A DNA stretch of 64,000 nt from Phyllobacterium brassicacearum (GTDB taxonomy: Bacteria; Pseudomonadota; Alphaproteobacteria; Rhizobiales; Rhizobiaceae). The position numbers and the translations under genes are program-made. The DNA lies in NCBI RefSeq assembly GCF_003010955.1, contig NZ_PGGO01000012.1, forward strand, positions 1-64,000. The letters run 5' to 3'. Position 1 is the first letter of the stretch. Each line of letters begins with the position of its first letter. This document shows positions 15,925-24,508 of this stretch, piece by piece. The notes under the pieces are model-generated. The model did not search any database. It was given only the letters and a program-made list of their open reading frames with translations, and was not told the DNA's origin.

Positions 15925-16563
15925 ATGAATCCCATGCGGCATGATGCAACAAGCGAACTCTTCGGCTACTGGAACAGGCTGCGCGGGACGCGTGCGGCGC
16001 CGGAACGCAAGGAAATCACTCCTGCCCCGATGCGTTCTTATCTCGCAGACACCTTTATCCTGCAGGCAAGCGGAACATCCGAGCCACGGTTTCGTCTGGC
16101 GGGGACCCGCATCTGCTCCATTTACGGACGGGAGTTGAAGGGTCTCTCCTTTGCGTCGCTTTGGCACACACGGGACAAGAACACGATCTCCCGGCTGGTC
16201 AAGAACAGCATGACCAGCAAGTCCGTCGTGCAGCTAAACTACGAAGGCAGGAGTGCCCGTGGCCGCAAGGTACTGTTAAAATTGCTTCTCTTGCCTCTCG
16301 CCAGTGAGGCGAACGAACAGCATTTGATGGGAATGATCACCGCAATTGGCCGGCCATTCTGGCTAGAATCGGATGCGATCGTGGAGAATCGCATTCAGTC
16401 TGTCTCGATCATCGACCCTCGGAATCAGGTAGTACCCGGCATCGATCCGATCCACGCTAGGATGGAGGCCGCCGCTTCCGTCCCATTGCCCTCCTCGCGG
16501 ACTATTGTCAGCCGCAAGGTCGGGCATCTGCGCGTCTTCGACGGCGGAAAAATCACCGAATAG
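15925..16563 (+). CDS. PAS_5 (DUF1457) domain protein
   Basis: A 212-residue cytoplasmic protein. The PAS_5 core spans about residues 10-150: LFGYWNRLRGTRAAPERKEI, PRFRLAGTRICSIYGRELKG and a run LKLLLLPLASEANEQHLMGM. This family, abundant in rhizobia and including Caulobacter MopJ, is linked to cell-cycle and stress signalling through cyclic-di-GMP and (p)ppGpp circuits; ligand and partners are unknown here. The C-terminal ~60 residues are not conserved. It lies 105 bases upstream of a PilZ protein on the same strand, and the pair may both respond to second messengers. The start could also be ATG 15934. Confidence 0.75.
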   Translation: MNPMRHDATSELFGYWNRLRGTRAAPERKEITPAPMRSYLADTFILQASGTSEPRFRLAGTRICSIYGRELKGLSFASLWHTRDKNTISRLVKNSMTSKSVVQLNYEGRSARGRKVLLKLLLLPLASEANEQHLMGMITAIGRPFWLESDAIVENRIQSVSIIDPRNQVVPGIDPIHARMEAAASVPLPSSRTIVSRKVGHLRVFDGGKITE

Positions 16564-16668
16564 GTTAGCAATTCGTCAGCATCGAGCGGGCGTGTTACCT
16601 TGGCATTAAGACTTGTGACCTAGTCTGCGCATATCCGCCACTGTCGATTCAGCAATCTGGACAGCTTC

Positions 16669-17277
16669 ATGCAACTATACCGTGACGATTCGAGCCCCAA
16701 CCCTGCCGCCACGGGCAAATACTACAGCGTGAAAGTGCAGCTTTACGGCCGCTTCATGCTCGAAGACCGTACAGAACATGTCTGCCAGATCGAAGAAATG
16801 TCTCCCGGCGACGTTATTATCACCACGGACGTGTTAGCGAACAACGGTGAACGGGTGATTGCTTATATCGATCACATCGGCCGTGTCGAAGGCACCGTGG
16901 AGCGCATGGTTCGAGGCGGGTTTCTGCTGTCCCTGGTCGCCTCGGACCGGAAGAAGAACAAGATTGCCGCCCAACTGACATGGCTTGCCAACAAGCATGA
17001 GCTGGACATGCCGGAAGACCGGCGTCACCAGCGTATTGCGCCGCGCAATCCGATCACGACGCTCGCAATGGCCGACGGACGCCAGTACCCCTGCCGCATC
17101 ATTGATCTGTCGATCTCGGGCGCGGCCATCGAAATCCGCATGCGCCCTGCCCTGAACAGCCAGGTTATTCTCGGCTCCATGCGCGGACGCGTCGTTCGCC
17201 ATTTCGAGGAAGGCATTGCCATCGAATTTGCTATAGTCCAAAGCCGCGAGGCGATCGACATCGCGTTCGAACACTAA
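16669..17277 (+). CDS. PilZ-domain protein, probable cyclic-di-GMP receptor
   Basis: A 202-residue protein with two beta-barrel modules. The N-terminal part (~15-100) resembles PilZ-like domains without the binding residues. The C-terminal part (~115-195) contains the RxxxR-type motif in EDRRHQRIAPRNP and the (D/N)xSxxG motif in IDLSISGAAIEIR, the two elements that bind cyclic-di-GMP. It would be a soluble receptor transmitting c-di-GMP levels to motility, polysaccharide or cell-cycle outputs. The window also encodes the diguanylate cyclase PleD. It follows the PAS_5 gene after 105 bases. Confidence 0.8.
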   Translation: MQLYRDDSSPNPAATGKYYSVKVQLYGRFMLEDRTEHVCQIEEMSPGDVIITTDVLANNGERVIAYIDHIGRVEGTVERMVRGGFLLSLVASDRKKNKIAAQLTWLANKHELDMPEDRRHQRIAPRNPITTLAMADGRQYPCRIIDLSISGAAIEIRMRPALNSQVILGSMRGRVVRHFEEGIAIEFAIVQSREAIDIAFEH

Positions 17278-17380
17278 TCCATTCTATTCAATATTGATAA
17301 TAACGGCTTGAATGTCATGAGACATTCACAGAGATCGCCGATGAACGCCGGAGCATTGCCCAGCTTCACCAGGTCTTTAG

Positions 17381-18355
17381 ATGCCGCAGCTTTATCCCCA
17401 CATTGAACCATACGACAGCGGTATGCTCGACGTTGGCGACGGCAACAGCATCTATTGGGCCACATATGGCAATCCTGACGGCATGCCTGCTGTCATCCTC
17501 CACGGCGGTCCAGGCTCCGGCCACTCAACCAGATCGTTGCGATTTTTCAATCCGGCCACATACCGGATCAATGCCTTCGATCAGCGGGGGTGCGGTCAAA
17601 GCACGCCGCATGCGGGCGATCCGGCAACCGATCTCTCCGTTAACACGACCGCGCATCTGTTGGGTGACCTCGAATGTCTGCGCCAATATCTGGGTATCGA
17701 TCGATGGCTGGTGTTTGGTATCTCATGGGGCTGCACCCTCGGCCTTGCCTATGCAATACAGAATCGGGACCGAACTGCTGGCGTGATCCTCGTTGGCGCC
17801 ACAACAACGCGGCGTTCGGAAATAGATTGGCTTTACAGGGGGCTTGCTCCGCTTTTTCCTGAGCAATGGGCCCGTTTCCGGGGCGGTGCGCCTGAACGTG
17901 AGCGCGATGGCGACCTCGTAGCGGCCTATTATCGCCTGTTGCGAAATGCCGACCCGGACATTCGCGTGAAGGCCGCGCAAGACTGGCACGATTGGGAAGC
18001 AGCGTCGATTTCCATTGATCCCAAGCCATCGGCAAAATGGGCCGATCCGTCTTACCGTATGGCCCGGGCCCGCATCGTGACCCACTACTTTCACCACAAC
18101 GCCTGGCTGGAAGACGGAATCCTTTTACGACAGGCCCACATCCTCAATGGAATTCCAGGTGCGATGATACAGGGACGGCTCGATCTTGAGGCACCGCTTG
18201 TCACAGCGTGGGAGCTTTCAAAGGTCTGGAACGATGGCGAGCTCATTATTGTGAACAATGCCGGCCATTCTCCTGAAGATAGCGGAATGAGCGAGGCGAT
18301 TGTCGCTGCTACAGACCGCATGCATGACAGGGTTGGCGCGCGGTCACCAGCATAA
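17381..18355 (+). CDS. pip: Proline iminopeptidase (alpha/beta hydrolase, S33)
   Basis: A 324-residue cytoplasmic aminopeptidase releasing N-terminal proline from peptides. Conserved features: LYPHIEPYDSGMLDVGDGN at the N-terminus, HGGPGSGHS (~41, oxyanion), DQRGCGQSTPH (~67) and the nucleophile elbow FGISWGCTLGLAYA (~112). The catalytic Asp is in MIQGRLDLEAPL (~266) and the His in NNAGHSPED (~293). Most relatives have GGSWGS at the elbow; here it is GISWGC. The length is typical (310-325 residues). It sits alone and converges on the DUF922 gene. Confidence 0.9.
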   Translation: MPQLYPHIEPYDSGMLDVGDGNSIYWATYGNPDGMPAVILHGGPGSGHSTRSLRFFNPATYRINAFDQRGCGQSTPHAGDPATDLSVNTTAHLLGDLECLRQYLGIDRWLVFGISWGCTLGLAYAIQNRDRTAGVILVGATTTRRSEIDWLYRGLAPLFPEQWARFRGGAPERERDGDLVAAYYRLLRNADPDIRVKAAQDWHDWEAASISIDPKPSAKWADPSYRMARARIVTHYFHHNAWLEDGILLRQAHILNGIPGAMIQGRLDLEAPLVTAWELSKVWNDGELIIVNNAGHSPEDSGMSEAIVAATDRMHDRVGARSPA

Positions 18356-18365
18356 GTCGGCTCTT

Positions 18366-18965
18366 CTAGGCACCATTTACCAATGTCAGGATCATCTGAT
18401 GGATATTGCCGCCCTGGCTGAGTTCGGTCCGGTCGAAATCCCGGCTTCGCTGCCGCTGTGCCAATGAGAGCTCGGAAAGACGCTTTGTCATCTCGATCTT
18501 GATCTTCTGGCAGTTGGGGTCGTTTGGGACAGACAACCCCACGGTGGCGGCCTCGATCGCCTTCACCATATCCTTGATCATGTCGCCATGCACCACTTCG
18601 TGGCTGCGAACACCGGCGATGAACGTGTCCCAATTCTTTTGCGCCTCGGCGGGCAGCTGTTCGGTCGGCTTGGGCAGCGTATAGGTAATGATCAGCTTCG
18701 GCCGCGCCGAAACCAGGGTGCAGGCATCGCCCTGCTTTTCGTATTTCCGCGTCCACGTCAGCTTGAAATTTGTGTGCGCGATGGCGCGAACCATGCCGCC
18801 GACCTTGGGACCTTTGCCGCCGATCGACGCATAGAGTTCCGCACCGGATTTTCCGGTGATGGCGTAAGGCGCCACCTTCTCGACAGCTTGCCACTCTGCA
18901 CGCGCCATTGCGGGTGACCATAGCAAGCACACCGCAAGCAACCCCAGTCGAACGCCTGTTTTCAA
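18366..18965 (-). CDS. Secreted DUF922 putative zinc protease
   Basis: A 199-residue exported protein with signal peptide LKTGVRLGLLAVCLLW..ARA. The mature part matches DUF922, whose members carry HExxH; here SHEVVHGDMI (~135) supplies two zinc ligands and a possible third acidic ligand. Proteolysis is therefore a prediction. Two cysteines (DACTLV and DPNCQKI) may form a disulfide. The start is uncertain: TTG 18965 (preceded by GGGGA) gives a normal signal peptide, whereas GTG 19016 adds 17 residues. It is placed downstream of a DUF992 gene on the same strand with a 94-base gap. Confidence 0.7.
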   Translation of the reverse strand: MKTGVRLGLLAVCLLWSPAMARAEWQAVEKVAPYAITGKSGAELYASIGGKGPKVGGMVRAIAHTNFKLTWTRKYEKQGDACTLVSARPKLIITYTLPKPTEQLPAEAQKNWDTFIAGVRSHEVVHGDMIKDMVKAIEAATVGLSVPNDPNCQKIKIEMTKRLSELSLAQRQRSRDFDRTELSQGGNIHQMILTLVNGA

Positions 18966-19059
18966 GCGAGTCCCCGTTACGTTGAATATATCATCTGCGA
19001 ATTGCGGACCTTTCACTACTCCCTTCCGCCGTCGCGGAAGGGAATAACGATAATGGCTC

Positions 19060-19578
19060 TTAGTTCACCGAGGCAAGAGTCATGGACGTACCGGTAGCAG
19101 CTACATTGAGGCCAATCTGGCCGGTGACGCTGACTGGCTGGAGATGGACCGAGCCAGAAGTACCGCCAAACAACACGTTGGTGCCGATGCCGGCGCCGAC
19201 GGTTGCCTCTGCAGTCGCGCCCTTATAGAGACCGCTCAGCGAGCCGTGCCGGTAACCGGCTGTCGGAGCAAAGACTGCCCAGATGACCCTGGTGCGTGTG
19301 GTGAAGCCAACGTCGACGCCCAGTTTCCTGATTGCCCCGCTATAACGATCCAAAGGTTCGCCACTGAGTGCAGAATAGAAACCGCAGTCGATTTCCTTGG
19401 CTGATCCGAGAACGTAGCCGATTCCGCCACCGACGAAGCAATCGAGGAAACCAATCTTCACGCCGCCGCGTAATCCCTGGTCCCGGTACACTGGGACATC
19501 GGCAGCATCAGCCGCCGCCGCACCGGCAAGAACCAGCGATGCTGCGCCAAGCGCTATCGCAAAAATCCTCTTCATCAT
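19060..19578 (-). CDS. Secreted DUF992 protein
   Basis: A 172-residue exported protein of the DUF992 family, found almost only in Alphaproteobacteria. It has a signal peptide MMKRIFAIALGAASLVLAGA..ADA. The mature core contains GVKIGFLDCFVGGGIGYVLGSAKEIDCGFYSA and alternating hydrophobic strands ending in LNVAATGTSMTLASVN-like repeats, suggesting a small beta-structure. Function is unknown. ATG 19578 follows AAGGAG; a second ATG at 19575 is equally possible. The frame continues upstream but without protein-like sequence. Confidence 0.8.
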   Translation of the reverse strand: MMKRIFAIALGAASLVLAGAAAADAADVPVYRDQGLRGGVKIGFLDCFVGGGIGYVLGSAKEIDCGFYSALSGEPLDRYSGAIRKLGVDVGFTTRTRVIWAVFAPTAGYRHGSLSGLYKGATAEATVGAGIGTNVLFGGTSGSVHLQPVSVTGQIGLNVAATGTSMTLASVN

Positions 19579-20204
19579 TCTCTCCTTCTCAAACGGTGAC
19601 CGGAACACCGGGACCGGTCGTCCCGCCAACAAACTCCGCATCAGATTACCACGCAGAGCAATTCCAATCGACGAAAGTGAAGCATCACCTGTCAAAGAAG
19701 CGTATGGGGATGCAGTACCAGATACCTCACAGTTCAATCCCCATTAGGACATTTTGACGGCGTCAGGGCTGACTGCTTTTGTCATTTTACAACGCTGGTT
19801 CGATCGCCACCCTAAGCATGCAATTATAGCGCTCAATGGCCCAATTTGCGCGCGCAGATCTCGCTCGCCTGCGATTTTTTTGATAGTTTTATCCATTCGC
19901 TTCACGTCTCGCATATTTTTTTGGCCAAAATGCCACGAAACTCTGGCGAGATAGCTGCAATCCTCGTTCCGGCATTAAGGCATCATAAATCAAATAATAT
20001 CCCGAGCAACGAATGCTTAATGCTGTTTTTCTTCAACAACATCATTTATAACTGTATTTAAATAAAATATTAATAGTTATTAATACATAGTTATAGTCTA
20101 ATTCGTTTATTTTTTGCTACTGATTTGATTCATATTTACTGATCGACATTTCCGCTCGATAAAACTCTCTCTGCCATTGTCGTCTCAACCGGGGAGACGA
20201 CGGG
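19579..20204. other. A+T-rich intergenic region upstream of the BTLCP gene
   Basis: I found no convincing gene in these 626 bases. The part from about 19850 to 20160 is markedly A+T-rich compared with its surroundings. The small frames there (for example 19846-20061) have no ribosome site and no protein-like composition. A hairpin at the right edge covers the ribosome-binding site of the next gene. Confidence 0.5.
20179..20201 (+). promoter_or_regulatory. Hairpin covering the ribosome-binding site of the BTLCP gene
   Basis: GTCGTCTC (20179-20186) pairs perfectly with GAGACGAC (20194-20201), loop AACCGGG. It ends three bases before ATG 20205 and holds the GGGGAG that should act as Shine-Dalgarno. 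This suggests translation limited by RNA structure. Confidence 0.5.
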
Positions 20205-20813
20205 ATGATAAAAAAGACAATTCTGATTGGGGCAGCGCTTCTGCTCACATGTATGACCGCACTGGCAAACCCAAGCTTGTCGACCGCGGCAATCATGAAG
20301 ACTGGCGCACGGACATCGCAGCCAATTGGACACTACGAATTTTGCCAGACCTACAAGAACGAGTGCAACATAAAGAACGATGCCAGGCCGACGCCTTTGA
20401 CGTCAAAGATCTGGACGCTGCTGGTTCAGGTCAACGGCAGCGTCAACGCCAAGGTTCAGCCCGCCACCGATATGGATATCTGGGGTAAGGCGGAAGTCTG
20501 GTCGTATCCGACAACTGTCGGCGACTGCGAGGATTATGTGCTGTTGAAGCGGAAAATGCTGAACGAAAGTGGAATTCCGCTCGGCGACCTGTTGATCACT
20601 GTCGTCCGCCAGATGAATGGCGAAGGACACGCCGTCCTTACGGTTCGCACCGACCGCGGCGACTATGTGCTGGACAATCTGGAACCACGCATCAAGCCCT
20701 GGAATGAAACGAACTACGATTATCTCAAGCGCCAGGCGGCAAACAACACCGGCGCATGGGTATCGATTAACGACGACCGTCAGGTTCTGGTTGGCAGCAT
20801 CGAAACGCAGTAG
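20205..20813 (+). CDS. Transglutaminase-like cysteine peptidase (BTLCP), exported
   Basis: A 202-residue protein with signal peptide MIKKTILIGAALLLTCMTALA. It matches the bacterial transglutaminase-like cysteine proteinase family (Pfam 06035). The Cys is in VGDCEDYVLLKR (~107), the His in NGEGHAVLTVRT (~142) and the Asp in YVLDNLEPRI (~157); together they form the catalytic triad. Relatives include LapG, which cleaves the adhesin LapA under c-di-GMP control, and many rhizobial paralogues of unknown substrate. No LapD-like or adhesin gene is adjacent, so the substrate is unknown. Its ribosome site lies in a stable hairpin. Confidence 0.85.
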   Translation: MIKKTILIGAALLLTCMTALANPSLSTAAIMKTGARTSQPIGHYEFCQTYKNECNIKNDARPTPLTSKIWTLLVQVNGSVNAKVQPATDMDIWGKAEVWSYPTTVGDCEDYVLLKRKMLNESGIPLGDLLITVVRQMNGEGHAVLTVRTDRGDYVLDNLEPRIKPWNETNYDYLKRQAANNTGAWVSINDDRQVLVGSIETQ

Positions 20814-20834
20814 GCCACAATGCCCGCCAGAAAC

Positions 20835-20865
20835 AAAGGCCAGCCCGGAAATGCGGCTGGCCTTT
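20835..20865. terminator. Bidirectional terminator between BTLCP and gamma-carbonic anhydrase genes
   Basis: AAAGGCCAGCC (20835-20845) pairs with GGCTGGCCTTT (20855-20865). A- and T-runs on both sides make it usable on both strands, and it lies between two convergent stops. Confidence 0.7.
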
Positions 20866-20872
20866 GCCAATT

Positions 20873-21400
20873 TCAGGCGATCTCCATGCCGCGCATGAAC
20901 CGTTTGCCATTTTCGACATAATGCGCGGCAGACAATCTGAGCTGCTCAATCGCGGCTTCATCCAGCGTGCGCACCACTCTCGCGGGTGAACCCACGATCA
21001 AGGAATTATCCGGAAATTCCTTGCGCTCGGTGATAAGTGCTCCCGCCCCGACAAGCGAATTCTTGCCGATCCTCGCGCCGTTGAGAACAATAGCGCCAAT
21101 ACCGATCAGCGAATTCTCGCCGATGGTGCAGCCATGGAGCATGGCGCGGTGGCCGATGGTGCAACCCGCACCGATTGTGAGCGGGTAGCCCATGTCCGTG
21201 TGCATAACCGAGTGCTCCTGCACATTGGTGTTGCGGCCGATGTGGATCAGTTCGTTGTCACCGCGCAGGACCGACCCGAACCAGATACTGACATTCTCAC
21301 CGAGATAGACCTTGCCGATCAAGGTGGCGTCCGGCGCTATCCAGTTCGACTTGGGGTGTTCAAATTGTGGTGCGTGTCCATCAAGTGTGAATATTGGCAT
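20873..21400 (-). CDS. Gamma-carbonic anhydrase family protein (left-handed beta-helix)
   Basis: A 175-residue hexapeptide-repeat protein. Turns such as [28 protein letters not shown] and [16 protein letters not shown] are followed by three His positions (VMHTD, IGHRAM and MLHGCTIG) that match the zinc ligands of gamma-carbonic anhydrase and of the paralogues PaaY, YrdA and CaiE. The protein should form a trimer with zinc between subunits. Actual hydratase activity is uncertain in this subgroup. The length is standard. It is transcribed alone, divergent from the membrane-anchored protein gene at 21556. Confidence 0.85.
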   Translation of the reverse strand: MPIFTLDGHAPQFEHPKSNWIAPDATLIGKVYLGENVSIWFGSVLRGDNELIHIGRNTNVQEHSVMHTDMGYPLTIGAGCTIGHRAMLHGCTIGENSLIGIGAIVLNGARIGKNSLVGAGALITERKEFPDNSLIVGSPARVVRTLDEAAIEQLRLSAAHYVENGKRFMRGMEIA

Positions 21401-21555
21401 TGCATCTCCCCGGATTCTGTATCCGCAACCTTAGCGAACTGCCGGATGGTTGGCGAGATTGGGCGACCCACGGATTCTTCACATTCGATTAACCATAAAT
21501 CAGCACTCTTTCAGCTAGATTGACCGGATCAAGCACACAGCGCTTCGGAATATCC

Positions 21556-22281
21556 ATGCAGACGTCGACACACAGGATAGAGCCAATTGTCGCCAGCGCG
21601 CTCCTGCAGCGCGTCTTCTATTGTGTGGCGACGCTTGCAGTTGTTTCACTGGCGATCGCAGTCGCGGGCCGATTCCTTGGCCATGGCATCTCGCTTGGCG
21701 GGCATACCGAGGATACGTCCATGCAAGAAATTGTCATCGGCAACAATGTGTTGGAGCTTCCAGCCAACATGATACGCTTTGGCAAACAACGGCGAAGCGG
21801 TGTGGCGGAACGCGTCGATGTTTATCTGCATTGGCCTGACATGCAAGGCTACAAGGCGGAATACATTCGGGATTTCAACGGTTCTGGACCTGAGAAACGT
21901 ATGCTGTTTGCGACCTTCGAACCACGTGCCACAGCCAAGGACATGTCGGGCCGTTACGGACCGGTCTACAGCACGTTGACACTTGGGTCCGGCATTGGTG
22001 GACCTGCTGAGCTGACCATCCAGGCGCTTAGACCCGACAGCGGCTTCGTCAATGAAGAGGTTGTGGTTTCACCGGAACGTGCAGGCCATGCACTTTTCGT
22101 TGCGCGCTGCCTTGATGCGGAAACATCAAAGAGCAATCTCGCATCGTGCCAGAGGGACATTTTTGTCGGTGATGAAATTCAGCTGACCTATCGCTTTCCG
22201 CGGGAAATGCTGAAGGACTGGCGGCAGCTTGAGCAACAAATGCAAGCATTCGCCAAGGCCCACATCAAGGGCCAGGAGTGA
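21556..22281 (+). CDS. Membrane-anchored periplasmic protein of unknown function
   Basis: A 241-residue protein with one N-terminal transmembrane segment (FYCVATLAVVSLAIAVAG, ~20-38) and a large presumed periplasmic part. Distinct stretches are NVLELPANMIRFGKQRRSG, ERVDVYLHWPDMQGY and ISYRFPREMLKDW-like endings (LTYRFPREMLKDWRQLE). Two cysteines (RCLDAE and SCQRDI) may be disulfide-linked. I recognise the look of a conserved rhizobial hypothetical protein but no named family. ATG 21556 is chosen because GGAATA precedes it; the frame could start at 21520. Confidence 0.6.
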   Translation: MQTSTHRIEPIVASALLQRVFYCVATLAVVSLAIAVAGRFLGHGISLGGHTEDTSMQEIVIGNNVLELPANMIRFGKQRRSGVAERVDVYLHWPDMQGYKAEYIRDFNGSGPEKRMLFATFEPRATAKDMSGRYGPVYSTLTLGSGIGGPAELTIQALRPDSGFVNEEVVVSPERAGHALFVARCLDAETSKSNLASCQRDIFVGDEIQLTYRFPREMLKDWRQLEQQMQAFAKAHIKGQE

Positions 22282-22299
22282 CGCCTCACAGCGTCACTC
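22276..22299. terminator. Hairpin between convergent 241-aa gene and DUF3126 gene
   Basis: GAGTGACGC (22276-22284) pairs perfectly with GCGTCACTC (22291-22299), loop CTCACA. It overlaps the stop codon of the plus-strand gene and lacks a clear U-tract. Confidence 0.5.
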
Positions 22300-22309
22300 G
22301 GCGCGGCTA

Positions 22310-22516
22310 TCAGAGATCCATCTCGAGGATGGCCATCGAGAAATTGTAGGAGAGCTCGCCCTCGTCCTCATCCTTGTAGATCAGACCAAGGAATTCGTCG
22401 CCAAGATAGAGTTCGGCCGAATCGTCCTTGCGAGGACGCGCTTTCACAGTGAGTTCCGTGTTTCTGAATGTGCGCTTGAAATAGCTGTCGAGTTTCTTCA
22501 GTTCTTCCGGTTTCAC
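22310..22516 (-). CDS. DUF3126 family small protein
   Basis: A 68-residue acidic cytoplasmic protein (MKPEELKKLDSYFKRTF... DEFLGLIYKDEDEGELSYNF). It matches DUF3126, a short alphaproteobacterial family of unknown function, almost always found next to cysE. The start is GTG 22516 with AGGAG eight bases upstream. It lies downstream of cysE on the same strand, but a hairpin (22562-22585) separates them, so it may be expressed separately or by read-through. Confidence 0.85.
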   Translation of the reverse strand: MKPEELKKLDSYFKRTFRNTELTVKARPRKDDSAELYLGDEFLGLIYKDEDEGELSYNFSMAILEMDL

Positions 22517-22561
22517 TTAAAGTCTCCTGTCGTATGATTTAGCAGGCTTTTGGCACGCGAA

Positions 22562-22585
22562 AGTCTGCCCTGTAAAGGGCAGACT
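22562..22585 (-). terminator. Hairpin between cysE and the DUF3126 gene
   Basis: AGTCTGCCC (22562-22570) pairs perfectly with GGGCAGACT (22577-22585). On the minus strand it follows the cysE stop and is trailed by TTTCG. It is probably a terminator or attenuator. Confidence 0.55.
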
Positions 22586-22619
22586 GCAATTGTGCATCTG
22601 CGTGGAGACCTTCGAACGC

Positions 22620-23444
22620 CTACTCGAAATTGGTAACGAGCTGATCCATGGCGCGGGAGGGTTCGGCGCAGCCGGTCTCGCCGATGACGCGGGCGGGAAC
22701 CCCGGCGACAGTGATGTTGTGCGGAACAGGCTTCAGCACAACCGACCCGGCAGCGACCTTCGAGCAATGACCGATCTCAATATTACCAAGAATCTTGGCG
22801 CCGGCGCCAATAAGGACACCATGGCGGATTTTCGGGTGGCGATCGCCGGATTCCTTGCCGGTACCGCCGAGCGTGACGCCCTGCAGGATCGAAACGTTGT
22901 CTTCGATGACGGCAGTCATGCCGACGACAATGCCCGTGGCATGGTCAAAGAACACACCCTGCCCCATTGGCACTTGCGGATGAATATCGGTCTGGAAGAC
23001 CGAGGATGAGCGGCTTTGCAGGTAGAGCGCGAAGTCCTTGCGGCCCTCATTCCACAGCCAGTGGGCCAGGCGATGGGTCTGGATTGCCTGGAAACCCTTG
23101 AAATAGAGGATCGGCTCGATGAAGCGCGTGCAGGCCGGATCGCGATCGTAGACAGCCTGGATATCGACGCGCAAGATCTGCGACCACTCCGGATTGGCTT
23201 CAAGCATGGCCGTGAAGGTTTGCCGCAGCAATTCCGATTCCATGTCCGGGTGATCGAGGCGCTGGGAAATACGGTGGATGACAGCCTCTTCCAGCGATTG
23301 GTGGTTGAGGATCGTCGAATAGAGGAACGTCGCTAGCAGCGGCTCGTTGCGGATCGTTTCTTCTGCTTCGGAGCGGATGGCGTGCCAAATCGGATCCATG
23401 TGCTGGACCGATCCAGTTTTCTTAATCGGGCTGCTTGAGGGCAT
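22620..23444 (-). CDS. cysE: Serine O-acetyltransferase
   Basis: A 274-residue enzyme acetylating serine with acetyl-CoA, the committed step of cysteine synthesis. The N-terminal helical domain (~15-150) contains DPIWHAIRSEAEETIRNEP and HRLAHWLWNEGRKDFALYLQ. The left-handed beta-helix (~155-260) contains IHPQVPMGQGVFFDHATGIV with the catalytic Asp-His, then VTLGGTGKESGDRHPKI and GVLIGAGAKILGNIEIG. ATG 23444 follows TAGGAA. Feedback inhibition by cysteine is usual for the family. It is paired with DUF3126 as in most rhizobia. Confidence 0.95.
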   Translation of the reverse strand: MPSSSPIKKTGSVQHMDPIWHAIRSEAEETIRNEPLLATFLYSTILNHQSLEEAVIHRISQRLDHPDMESELLRQTFTAMLEANPEWSQILRVDIQAVYDRDPACTRFIEPILYFKGFQAIQTHRLAHWLWNEGRKDFALYLQSRSSSVFQTDIHPQVPMGQGVFFDHATGIVVGMTAVIEDNVSILQGVTLGGTGKESGDRHPKIRHGVLIGAGAKILGNIEIGHCSKVAAGSVVLKPVPHNITVAGVPARVIGETGCAEPSRAMDQLVTNFE

Positions 23445-23642
23445 TTCCTAACTCCGCACATTTGGCCAATATTATTGCTCCAACGAGAAGCATACGGCAA
23501 AAATGTACCCTTGACACTTCAATTTCCAGACCCTGCGGGCGAGAAATTTTGAAGCAATGATTGATTTGTCTGAACGCCAATCGTTCACGCCGAACCGTGC
23601 GTGTAGCACTTTTGCGTAAGAACGGAAATCCCCGCTTTCGTC

Positions 23643-24398
23643 CTATAACGGATGCCGCTTGAGGAATTCCAGAACTGCCTGCTTGAACACCTTATCGCCG
23701 ACGGCGAGCATATGATCGCGATTGGGGATGTCGATTGCCTTGCCACGCGGCATTAGTTCCGCCAGCCGGTGGGGACTTCCGCCAATGTCGTCTTTCGTGC
23801 CTACAGCGACGAGTGCCGGCTGCGTGATCCGCGCCATGTTCTCCGCGCTTATTTCTTCCTTGGACGTAATCACGCAGGCCGCCAGCGCAATCTTGTCGCT
23901 CTTGGTTTTGTCGGCAAACATGCGGAACATCTTGCCGCGTGGATGGCTGATGGACTCAGCATCATCGGCCAGGAGCGCTTCGGCGATCGGCGACCAGTCG
24001 CCAGCGCCTTCGACCATGCCGATACCCAGGCCTCCGAACACCAGGTCGTGCACGCGTTTCGGGTGCTGCAGCGCCAGGAATGCGCTGATGCGTGCTCCCA
24101 TGGAATAGCCCATGACATGCGCCTGGGCGATGCCGAGATGGTCGAGCAGCGCGGCGGCATCGCCTGCCATCAAAGTGGGCGTGTATACCGACATATCGTG
24201 CGGCTTGTCCGACTGTCCGTGACCGCGATTGTCGATCGCAATGGTGCGGTAGCCTGCTGCTGTCAAGGTCGGGACCCACCCAGGCTGCACCCAATTGTAG
24301 AACGCCGACGAGGCAAAGCCGTGGATAAGTAGGAGGGGTTCGCCATCGCCCTCATCGAGATAAGCGATTTTCAGTCCGTCATTATCGAAGAATTGCAT
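23643..24398 (-). CDS. Alpha/beta hydrolase
   Basis: A 251-residue hydrolase. LLLIHGFASSAFYNWVQPGW (~22-41) gives the oxyanion HGF, IAIDNRGHGQSDKP follows (~55), and VMGYSMGARISAF (~95) is the nucleophile elbow GYSMG. The His is in NRDHMLAVGDK (~230), with the Asp in VGTKDDIGG. The substrate is unknown; close rhizobial relatives are simply labelled alpha/beta hydrolase. The likely start is ATG 24398 (MQFFDNDGLKIAYLDEG); ATG 24413 and TTG 24428 are in frame, but an interspersed repeat begins at about 24414, so longer versions are unlikely. It is followed by ~190 bases without genes. Confidence 0.8.
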   Translation of the reverse strand: MQFFDNDGLKIAYLDEGDGEPLLLIHGFASSAFYNWVQPGWVPTLTAAGYRTIAIDNRGHGQSDKPHDMSVYTPTLMAGDAAALLDHLGIAQAHVMGYSMGARISAFLALQHPKRVHDLVFGGLGIGMVEGAGDWSPIAEALLADDAESISHPRGKMFRMFADKTKSDKIALAACVITSKEEISAENMARITQPALVAVGTKDDIGGSPHRLAELMPRGKAIDIPNRDHMLAVGDKVFKQAVLEFLKRHPL

Positions 24399-24413
24399 GT
24401 CCTGGCCCTGCAT

Positions 24414-24508
24414 GAACAATTCCAGCAAAAGTGGGAACCGGTTTTGCGTCCGGAATTGCGTTAAGACAAAGAATTAGAGCGCTTTTCCGTGCAAACGGAA
24501 ATGCTCTA
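24414..24508. repeat. Rhizobiales interspersed palindromic repeat
   Basis: The segment has the recurrent rhizobial layout CAATTCCAGCAAAAGTG, GGTTTTGCGTCCGGAATTGCG, then TAGAGC (24475-24480). A palindrome follows with TTTCCGT-GCAA-ACGGAAA in the middle and GCTCTA (24503-24508) at the end. Recognised from memory of similar intergenic copies in Mesorhizobium, Brucella and Sinorhizobium genomes. It overlaps the stop codon of the DUF192 gene and abuts the start of the hydrolase gene, so it could act as a terminator or mRNA processing site. Confidence 0.65.

Noticed and set aside
19754-20061. Two small plus-strand frames in the A+T-rich region before the BTLCP gene
   Set aside because: Their composition follows the A+T bias of the region, they overlap each other, and neither has a ribosome site.
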